Shown here piece by piece: positions 58,284-64,000 of a stretch of DNA of 64,000 bases. The notes beneath the pieces are model-generated. The model was given only the letters and a program-made list of their open reading frames with translations, did no database searches and had not been told where the DNA came from. The stretch is taken from NCBI GenBank assembly GCA_040218415.1, contig JAVJRN010000060.1:129709-193708 (forward strand), in the 5' to 3' direction. This DNA is from JAVJRN01 sp040218415. Its GTDB lineage: Bacteria; Bacteroidota; Bacteroidia; Cytophagales; Cyclobacteriaceae. Within the stretch, counting starts at the first letter, position 1. Every line of letters starts with the position of its first letter. A program made the position numbers and the translations under genes.

Positions 58284-58686
58284 TTGGTTCAATAATCAAA
58301 AACAACACTTCAAAAGAAAGCCGTTTCAGACATCCTAAAAGGAATACCTCTGCTTCTAATCTAAGGCTACTCTGAAGTTTTGATATACAGTTCAAATGGT
58401 GACAATAATTTTGGATGGCTGTAATCGCCATAAAGTAATTATTGTTTTCATTGTCTTACGCATTTTGATTAATCGAAATCAGATAAAAGTTAAAGCAAAA
58501 CAAATAAGAACCGAAGCTTAATGCTGCACAATAAAGAGACTTTCGGGCGAGTCTATGGCCTTTTTCAATAATATGTCTGAACTGAGGTAATATATGTCTG
58601 GAATGGGAATATCACTTCGGCCTAATTTTACAGAATAGAACTAAAATATAATGTCGCCACATTCATTTCAACCAGCCTAAGAATAA
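58284..58686. other. geneless stretch, possible small RNA region
   Basis: About 400 bp without a credible protein gene; the longest plus-strand start near 58521 stops after 16 codons. An imperfect direct repeat ATATGTCTG(A/G)A occurs at about 58571 and 58592. Because a strong plus-strand terminator follows at 58687 with no gene before it, a non-coding transcript may end here. No known RNA family was recognised. Confidence 0.35.
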
Positions 58687-58716
58687 GCCCACCGTTACTA
58701 AATGGTGGGTTTTTTA
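58687..58716 (+). terminator. orphan intrinsic terminator
   Basis: CCCACC pairs with GGTGGG around a 10-base loop, followed by TTTTTT on the plus strand. The upstream gene (hybrid regulator) already has its own terminator 400 bp earlier, and the downstream gene is convergent and ends at 58806. Confidence 0.8.
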
Positions 58717-58805
58717 TGTCCAGTACATTCGATTAGTTTATTTCGACTATGCTCAACTGCAGATATTACTAATGCTCAAAATCAGGGAGGATAAAGGTCT
58801 TAACT

Positions 58806-59939
58806 CTAAACCTTTGTAAGTTCTGCCAATTTAGATGTTGCGAAATCAACTTCCTCAATGGTATTGTTTCTACCAAATGAAAAACGAACTGCCGCGCGTT
58901 GTGGGTCTTTCTTCAATGCCGAGATTACATGACTACCCACAGAAGATCCACTGCTGCAAGCACTTCCTCCTGATACGGAAATCCCATTAATGTCAAGGTT
59001 AAATAGCAACATATCATTGTTCTCCGAAGGAGGAATACAAATATTCAGCACCGTGTAAAGACTCTTATCAATATCGCCTGACATACCATTAAAATCCACA
59101 TCCTTTATATTCTTACGTAGATTATTTATCGCTCTATCCTTTAAAGCTTTGATATGTGCTTCATGATTATTCATGTCGCTGTACGCCATTTCCAGCGCTT
59201 TTGCCAAACCAATGATGCCGTAGACATTTTCTGTACCGCCTCGCATATTTCTTTCTTGTGCGCCTCCTTGTATAAATGGTTGTATTGTTTTTTCATGATT
59301 TACATATAAAAAACCAACCCCTTTTGGTCCATGAAACTTGTGTGCCGATCCTACCAAAAAATTAACATGTAGTTTTTGCAAGTCGTGCTTATAATGTCCC
59401 ATGGTTTGCACTGTATCGCTATGAAAGTATCCTTGATGAGACTTGACCATTTCACCGATCATTGCAATATCATTGATATTACCAATCTCATTATTCGCAT
59501 GCATTAATGTGACGAGCGCATTTGGATATTGCTTCAAAAGTGACTCCAGTTCGTCTGTAGAAATATTTCCCATTTCATCAACGTGGAGCAAGTGTAATTG
59601 CGCTTTTCCAGCTTTATGAAGCGCTTCGACACAATGTAAAACTGCGTGATGTTCGATAGGCGAGCTAATTATATGCTGCACCTGATAGTCCTCTACCGTA
59701 CAGCGGATGGCTGTATTATCCGCTTCGGTACCACCTGACGTGAAAAATATTTCGGAAGGGGAAGTATTCAAAAGGTCAGCAACTTTCTTTCGAGACTTTT
59801 CAATGGCTGCTCTGACTTGACGACCGTGTGTGTGAATTGATGACGGGTTGCCATACATGTTGAGCATGAATGGACGCATCTCTTCAAATACGGCCTCATC
59901 TATAGGGGTGGTAGCTGCATTATCTAAGTATACTCGCAT
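58806..59939 (-). CDS. cysteine desulfurase (NifS/IscS family)
   Basis: 377 residues. The PLP Lys201 lies in GSAHKFHGPKGVG and the catalytic Cys328 in SGGSACSSGSSVGSHV, on the longer loop typical of IscS/NifS rather than SufS. It removes sulfur from cysteine to feed iron-sulfur cluster or tRNA thiolation pathways. No isc genes adjoin, so iscS is possible but not certain. It has an exact -7 box upstream at 59966-59973. Confidence 0.93.
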   Translation of the reverse strand: MRVYLDNAATTPIDEAVFEEMRPFMLNMYGNPSSIHTHGRQVRAAIEKSRKKVADLLNTSPSEIFFTSGGTEADNTAIRCTVEDYQVQHIISSPIEHHAVLHCVEALHKAGKAQLHLLHVDEMGNISTDELESLLKQYPNALVTLMHANNEIGNINDIAMIGEMVKSHQGYFHSDTVQTMGHYKHDLQKLHVNFLVGSAHKFHGPKGVGFLYVNHEKTIQPFIQGGAQERNMRGGTENVYGIIGLAKALEMAYSDMNNHEAHIKALKDRAINNLRKNIKDVDFNGMSGDIDKSLYTVLNICIPPSENNDMLLFNLDINGISVSGGSACSSGSSVGSHVISALKKDPQRAAVRFSFGRNNTIEEVDFATSKLAELTKV

Positions 59940-59965
59940 GGTTGTTGGTTTTATTTTTCAATAAG

Positions 59966-59973
59966 CAAAATTA
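59966..59973 (-). promoter_or_regulatory. -7 promoter box of the cysteine desulfurase gene
   Basis: TAATTTTG on the minus strand matches TAnnTTTG, 26 bases before the ATG. No clear TTG at the -33 position. Confidence 0.55.
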
Positions 59974-60008
59974 AACATATGTTCACGGATTACTAATTCT
60001 TATCACCA

Positions 60009-60629
60009 ATGGAAATTAATGAGATCATCAATTACTTAAAAAGAGTAGAGGGAATGGCGAAAATAGGCCTGTCTTATACAGAAAATCCTTATGACCAAGA
60101 GCGATACGAGGAGTTGAAAACAAGCACTCATGACTTGCTGGCCCAGCTCACCAATTTTACACCGACAGCTATCGCTGAAAACTTTGAAAAACTAGACGCC
60201 TATCCAACGCCTAAAGTTGATGTTCGTGGGCTAATCATTAAAGAGGGTAAGGTTTTATTAATTCAAGAGAAGGTTGATCGATGTTGGTCTATGCCAGGTG
60301 GCTGGTGCGATATTGGATATTCTCCAAAAGAAAATGTAGAAAAAGAGGTCTTTGAAGAGTCAGGATATATGGTCCAAGCCGTCCGCTTATTAACTGTTTG
60401 GGATAAGAAATACCACAATCATCCTCCAGAGTTAGCATACGTGTACAAGCTCAATTTTCTATGTGATATTACGGGTGGGAGTCTTAAACCTGGTCATGAA
60501 GCCCTAAACGCAGAGTTTTTTGATATCAATGAGCTTCCGGAGTTGTCTTTGCCACGTAATACGAAAGCACAAATCCAGAAGCTCTACCAGCTCTCCTTGA
60601 ATAAAGATGAGCAGACCAATTTTGATTAA
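60009..60629 (+). CDS. Nudix hydrolase with N-terminal helical domain
   Basis: 206 residues. An N-terminal domain (about 1-65) of the type found in ADP-ribose/CDP-choline-cleaving Nudix enzymes precedes the Nudix domain. The Nudix box reads G98-WCDIG-Y104-SPKENVE-KEVFEESGY. The first Glu is replaced by Tyr104 and the Arg by Lys112, while the metal-binding EVFEE (113-117) is kept. Related two-domain proteins show the same change as I recall, so it is probably active on a nucleoside diphosphate compound. Its stop shares TTAA with the stop of convergent glmM. Confidence 0.88.
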   Translation: MEINEIINYLKRVEGMAKIGLSYTENPYDQERYEELKTSTHDLLAQLTNFTPTAIAENFEKLDAYPTPKVDVRGLIIKEGKVLLIQEKVDRCWSMPGGWCDIGYSPKENVEKEVFEESGYMVQAVRLLTVWDKKYHNHPPELAYVYKLNFLCDITGGSLKPGHEALNAEFFDINELPELSLPRNTKAQIQKLYQLSLNKDEQTNFD

Positions 60630-62008
60630 CTAAATACCAATTCCTTGATATCCATCATCAGTTTTTTAGCAAGGTGCTCTGCGGTAGATGCACTATCGGA
60701 CTCTGCGTATATTCGAATAATTGGTTCAGTATTCGACTTTCTCAAGTGAACCCACTCCTTATCAAAATCAATTTTTAAACCATCAATTGTTATTTGAGGG
60801 TTCTTTTTGTATTTCTCTTTTAGCTTTTCAAAAACCATGTCTAGATCCATAGTGGCTTCCAACTCTATTTTATTCTTAGAAATAAAATAACTTGGATAAG
60901 AGGATCTCAAAAAAGAAGCTGACTTTCCAGATTTGGCTAAATGAGATAAAAACAATGCAATGCCAACGAGCGCGTCTCTTCCGTAATGCAATTCAGGTAA
61001 AATGACTCCTCCATTCCCTTCACCACCAATTACCGCGTTGACTTCCTTCATTTTACTTACCACATTCACCTCGCCTACTGCTGCAGCTTCGTAGTTCCCG
61101 CCATTTTTTTCGGTAACCACCTTCAAGGCACGCGTGGATGACAAATTAGAAACCGTATTGCCCGGCTTAATTTTGGTCACATAATCAGCGACAGCTACCA
61201 GCGTGTATTCCTCACCGAAAGGTTCTCCGTCTTCACAAACCATCACAAGCCTGTCAACATCAGGATCCACAACGAAACCTAAGTCAAACTGACCTCCTTT
61301 GATTTCATTACAGATCTGCATGATGTTTTCGGGAACGGGTTCTGGGTTATGTGCAAAAATACCGTTTGGTTCGCAGTTCAACTCAGTCACTTCGACACCC
61401 AGTTTTTCTAAGAGAAGTGGCACGGCTATGCCCCCGGTACTGTTTACTGCATCTACAATTATTTTGTACTTTTTTGCTTTTATAGCTTCAACATCTACTA
61501 AATCCAAAGCCAAAACCTGATCGATATGCCAGTTAATATAAGTGGTCTTTTGTTCGTAATTGCCAAATTTTTTTGGTTCAACAAAAAGCAAATCACTTGA
61601 CTCTGCCCAAGTCAGAACTTCCTTACCATCTTGCTCAGAAATGAACTCTCCCCGCTCGTTTAAAAACTTTAAGGCATTCCATCCGGCAGGATTATGACTG
61701 GCAGTTAATATGATTCCACCTTGTGCTCCTTCCGCTACCACGGCCATCTCTACAGTAGGCGTTGTGGATAGATCCAAGTCTACAATATCTATTCCTTGAG
61801 CCCTGAGGGTGCTTTCTAAAACTGATCTAAAAACTCTTCCAGATGGACGAGCATCTCTACCTATCACCACTTTTGGTTCGGTATGTTTTTCTTTTATCCA
61901 CATACCAAAACCAGCAGCGAACTTTGCCACATCAATAGGTGTAAGTGTTTCGCCCACTTTTCCTCCTACCGTTCCTCTAAGACCTGAAATTGATTTGATT
62001 AGTGTCAA
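60626..62008 (-). CDS. glmM: phosphoglucosamine mutase (or phosphohexomutase)
   Basis: 460 residues from the TTG at 62008. The frame also has a TTG at 62035, but that codon is part of the -7 promoter box, and MTLIKSISGLRGTVGGK is the standard family start. The phosphoserine loop TASHNPAGWNALKF (Ser104), the metal loop DPDVDRL and the sugar-binding GGEGNGG are intact. GlmM converts glucosamine 6-phosphate to glucosamine 1-phosphate for peptidoglycan and LPS. Some Bacteroidota paralogues may act on mannose or glucose phosphates. It has the longer variant SGLRGTVGGKVGETLTP. Confidence 0.93.
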   Translation of the reverse strand: MTLIKSISGLRGTVGGKVGETLTPIDVAKFAAGFGMWIKEKHTEPKVVIGRDARPSGRVFRSVLESTLRAQGIDIVDLDLSTTPTVEMAVVAEGAQGGIILTASHNPAGWNALKFLNERGEFISEQDGKEVLTWAESSDLLFVEPKKFGNYEQKTTYINWHIDQVLALDLVDVEAIKAKKYKIIVDAVNSTGGIAVPLLLEKLGVEVTELNCEPNGIFAHNPEPVPENIMQICNEIKGGQFDLGFVVDPDVDRLVMVCEDGEPFGEEYTLVAVADYVTKIKPGNTVSNLSSTRALKVVTEKNGGNYEAAAVGEVNVVSKMKEVNAVIGGEGNGGVILPELHYGRDALVGIALFLSHLAKSGKSASFLRSSYPSYFISKNKIELEATMDLDMVFEKLKEKYKKNPQITIDGLKIDFDKEWVHLRKSNTEPIIRIYAESDSASTAEHLAKKLMMDIKELVFS

Positions 62009-62032
62009 TGCGTAAAATGTTTGATTAGCGCG

Positions 62033-62040
62033 CAAAGATA
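62033..62040 (-). promoter_or_regulatory. -7 promoter box of glmM
   Basis: TATCTTTG on the minus strand matches TAnnTTTG. It ends 24 bases before the TTG at 62008, and it contains the alternative TTG at 62035, which therefore cannot be transcribed from this promoter. Confidence 0.6.
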
Positions 62041-62115
62041 CTTTGTTTTCCTAGGTTAGAAAACGTCCACGCTAGTAATAAATTAATTGAAAATATTCTA
62101 AATAGAAGAGCCTGT

Positions 62116-62346
62116 CTAGCTAAACTTTGCCATGACTTTGTCTACTTCACTCTCTGATTTGCCACACGATTCATCCCCAGTCATTGTCTTTCCGCAAAAA
62201 CCGCAAGACTCCCCACTCTTATTGAGAAAAGGGCTTTGAGAAGCACAAGTTCCCTTGAACTCACCGTCCTTTTTTAATATCAACCTTACAGACATAAGCA
62301 CAAAAAATAGTGCGATAAACCCAATTCCTAAAAACACTGTAGCCAT
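62116..62346 (-). CDS. small Cys-rich membrane protein (NqrM-like)
   Basis: 76 residues. One membrane segment (about 3-24) is followed by a basic stretch and a soluble tail with five Cys (GTCASQSPFL, SCGFCGKTMTGDESCGK). The layout, single anchor then Cys pairs, recalls NqrM, which delivers iron to Na+-pumping NADH:quinone reductase, and similar Bacteroidota proteins begin their tail with GTCAS as I recall. Metal binding is plausible, but the true role is unknown. No nqr genes are in view. An exact -7 box lies upstream. Confidence 0.75.
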   Translation of the reverse strand: MATVFLGIGFIALFFVLMSVRLILKKDGEFKGTCASQSPFLNKSGESCGFCGKTMTGDESCGKSESEVDKVMAKFS

Positions 62347-62361
62347 AACTCAAATTTGATG

Positions 62362-62369
62362 CAAAAATA
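62362..62369 (-). promoter_or_regulatory. -7 promoter box of the Cys-rich membrane protein gene
   Basis: TATTTTTG on the minus strand matches TAnnTTTG, 15 bases before the ATG at 62344-62346. The nearest TTG upstream is at 24 bp spacing, longer than ideal. Confidence 0.55.
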
Positions 62370-62459
62370 AACACTTTTGATGTCTTAGATTTACAACCCG
62401 TATCAATCTTAAAAGATTCGTAAAAGGAAACATTTTATTCTATATCACAAATTATTTTC

Positions 62460-63272
62460 ATGAAAGATCAGCCATTGTCCCAGCCAGACCCTAACAGACA
62501 GCAAAAACTAACCGCTTTTGATAGGCTATTGACCATCATGGACGAATTACGCGAGAATTGTCCTTGGGATAAAAAGCAGACAATGGAAACTTTGAGGCAC
62601 CTCACTATTGAAGAGACCTACGAGTTAGGCGATGCAATAATTGAAAACGATATGGAAGAAGTCAAAAAAGAGCTTGGAGATTTAATGCTCCATTTAGTCT
62701 TTTATGCAAGAATCGGTAGCGAGAAAGGGTCTTTTGATATCTCAAATGTGTTACACTCTGTTTGCGATAAGCTCGTTAGACGACACCCGCATATTTACGG
62801 TGATACAGTAGCTACTGATGAAAAAGCGGTAAAGGAAAATTGGGAGAAAATTAAATTAAAAGAAAAAGGTAATCAGACTGTATTGGGGGGTGTACCTAAG
62901 TCATTGCCCGCGATGGTAAAAGCCATGAGAATTCAAGAAAAGGCCAAAGGGGCTGGTTTTGATTGGGATCGAAAAGAACAGGTTTGGGAAAAGGTGCAGG
63001 AAGAACTTCAAGAATTTCAAGAAGAAATTGATAGCGGTACTAGTCAGGAAAAAATCAATGCCGAATTTGGCGATATCCTTTTTTCGTTAATTAATTACGC
63101 TCGTTTCGTAGATATTAATCCAGAGGAAGCGCTTGAAAGAACCAATAAAAAATTCATTAGTCGCTTTAATTTTTTGGAAAAGGCGGTAAACAAAGATCAA
63201 AAAGAACTGACAAAAATGTCATTGGATGAGATGAATGAGTATTGGGAAGCAGCAAAAACCAAAGAAGACTGA
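62460..63272 (+). CDS. mazG: nucleoside triphosphate pyrophosphohydrolase MazG
   Basis: 270 residues. Two MazG helical repeats are visible. The first carries CPWDKKQTMETLRHLTIEE followed by the metal-binding EETYELGDAI and ELGDLMLHLVFYA (about 37-85). The second holds AGFDWDRKEQVWEKVQEELQEF and EFGDILFSLINYARF (about 170-220). MazG hydrolyses abnormal or excess NTPs, including ppGpp-related signals in E. coli. It is followed 41 bases later by the SRPBCC-like gene, with which it probably forms an operon. Confidence 0.95.
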   Translation: MKDQPLSQPDPNRQQKLTAFDRLLTIMDELRENCPWDKKQTMETLRHLTIEETYELGDAIIENDMEEVKKELGDLMLHLVFYARIGSEKGSFDISNVLHSVCDKLVRRHPHIYGDTVATDEKAVKENWEKIKLKEKGNQTVLGGVPKSLPAMVKAMRIQEKAKGAGFDWDRKEQVWEKVQEELQEFQEEIDSGTSQEKINAEFGDILFSLINYARFVDINPEEALERTNKKFISRFNFLEKAVNKDQKELTKMSLDEMNEYWEAAKTKED

Positions 63273-63313
63273 CCTTCACCAAAACTTAAATATGGCTTGG
63301 TGGTTGGTTAGAT

Positions 63314-63754
63314 ATGAAAATTCGGTTCGAAACTCCACTAAAAGCATCCCCAGAAGATGTTTATAACCAATTTAACGAACAACTATTCACTGCTTTAAAT
63401 CCGCCCTTTCCGAAGGTGAATTTAAAGAGATTTGACGGCAGTAAAACGGGTGATATAGTTTCCCTTCAATTAAACTTTTTAGTCTTTAAGCAAGATTGGA
63501 TAAGTGAAATCATAGAGGATAAAGAGGATAACGGTAGTTTCTACTTCATAGATAAAGGTATCAAACTGCCCTTCTTTCTTTCCTTTTGGATCCACAGACA
63601 TGAGATTAATCGTACCGCAACTGGTTCGTCTATTGTTGATAGTATCGAATATAAAACGGGTACGCTACTGACAGACTTCCTCATGTATCCGGCAATGTTC
63701 TTTCAGTTTTCGGCACGAAAGCCTATTTATAAAAAGTATTTTAATAAAAATTAA
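63314..63754 (+). CDS. SRPBCC/START-like ligand-binding family protein
   Basis: 146 residues. The N-terminus MKIRFETPLKASPEDVYNQFNEQLF, the central beta strands (DIVSLQLNFLVFKQDWISEI) and a long C-terminal helix (FLMYPAMFFQFSARKPIYKKYF) fit the helix-grip SRPBCC fold. No catalytic residues are known for this type. It is the last gene of a mazG unit and ends at a strong terminator. Confidence 0.72.
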   Translation: MKIRFETPLKASPEDVYNQFNEQLFTALNPPFPKVNLKRFDGSKTGDIVSLQLNFLVFKQDWISEIIEDKEDNGSFYFIDKGIKLPFFLSFWIHRHEINRTATGSSIVDSIEYKTGTLLTDFLMYPAMFFQFSARKPIYKKYFNKN

Positions 63755-63789
63755 ACCCCTCAAGTCTGAGACTTGGAGGGGTTTTTTTA
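63753..63789 (+). terminator. strong bidirectional terminator
   Basis: AAACCCCTC-AAGTC pairs with GACTT-GGAGGGGTTT with one bulged base and a 3-base loop, followed by seven T on the plus strand and a run of A upstream. It separates the convergent SRPBCC gene and the T9SS cargo gene and can serve both. Confidence 0.88.
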
Positions 63790-63828
63790 TGATCGGTTGC
63801 TATGGGTTTGGATTCTTTCTCCCCCTGA

Positions 63829-64000
63829 TTAATGTCTTACATATACTTTGTAAGAAACCACTGATCCTTTTTGTGGATCCATGAAGTGGAGTAAGTAAGC
63901 GCCTTCGGCTAGTTGACTGACATCTAGCTGATAGCTTTCATTCCAGCCTCGTTGGATAGGTTGTGTCAGTACCGTTTCGCCACGCATGTCTACCATCTTC
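63829..64000 (-). CDS. C-terminal end of a T9SS cargo protein, cut by window edge
   Basis: The minus strand reads open from the right edge for 57 codons and stops with TAA at 63829-63831. The sequence (KMVDMRGETVLTQPI...LDVSQLAEGAYLLHFMDPQKGSVVSYKVYVRH) is a T9SS type A sorting domain: a GxY-L-type turn, a beta strand and a basic end. The rest of the protein lies beyond the window, so its function cannot be told. Confidence 0.8.
   Translation of the reverse strand, partial: KMVDMRGETVLTQPIQRGWNESYQLDVSQLAEGAYLLHFMDPQKGSVVSYKVYVRH

Overview
The window comes from a member of the Bacteroidota, most likely a marine or soil Cytophagales-type bacterium. The evidence is: a SusC/RagA-type TonB-dependent receptor, several proteins with type IX secretion (T9SS) sorting tails, a hybrid two-component regulator with a beta-propeller sensor, a PID-CTERM-type small surface protein, and several exact matches to the Bacteroidota promoter -7 box TAnnTTTG. 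GC content looks to be about 40% by eye. I saw no rRNA, tRNA, CRISPR array, prophage or intact insertion sequence.

Layout. 1-2989: 5' part of a SusC-like receptor running off the left edge. 3.1-5.9 kb: a small polyketide/prenyl locus (methyltransferase, type III polyketide synthase, divergent UbiA prenyltransferase). 6.2-9.4 kb: a lamin-tail surface protein and a PID-CTERM small protein, followed by a 104-bp dispersed repeat. 9.7-17.6 kb: alpha-2-macroglobulin lipoprotein and penicillin-binding protein 1C. 17.7-18.8 kb: the accessory pair 'mobile mystery protein B/A' (Fic enzyme and XRE regulator), with a decayed Fic 3' end and three 20-bp operators spaced exactly 33 bp apart. 18.9-21.2 kb: an SGNH-like/MBOAT acyltransferase pair. 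21.7-27.3 kb: a giant secreted endonuclease I with lamin-tail modules and a T9SS tail.

27.5-53.8 kb is mostly core housekeeping: hemH with a VTT membrane protein, two unknown genes, recJ-lptB-GH3, an RluA-family pseudouridine synthase, a PLP deaminase-like enzyme, a lipoprotein/beta-barrel pair, radA-pheA, glyA-tatC-rpiB, a membrane protein, rbfA with a LolC/E-like permease, an SNF2 helicase, a double retropepsin-PDZ protein and an FAD oxidoreductase of the geranylgeranyl-reductase type. Next come the inverted second copy of the 104-bp repeat (53.8 kb) and a 1311-residue hybrid two-component regulator (54.2-58.1 kb). A geneless stretch with an orphan terminator follows, then cysteine desulfurase, a Nudix hydrolase, glmM, a Cys-rich small membrane protein, mazG, an SRPBCC-like protein, and the last 57 residues of another T9SS cargo at the right edge.

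Genes that appear to work together: the type III PKS, methyltransferase and UbiA enzyme (perhaps with the distant FAD oxidoreductase) could make a methylated, prenylated aromatic lipid or quinone-like compound. A2M and PBP1C form the known periplasmic protease-trap/wall-repair pair. SGNH and MBOAT form an O-acylation pair. The Fic/XRE pair looks like an autoregulated but decaying mobile module and has the most unusual structure in the window.
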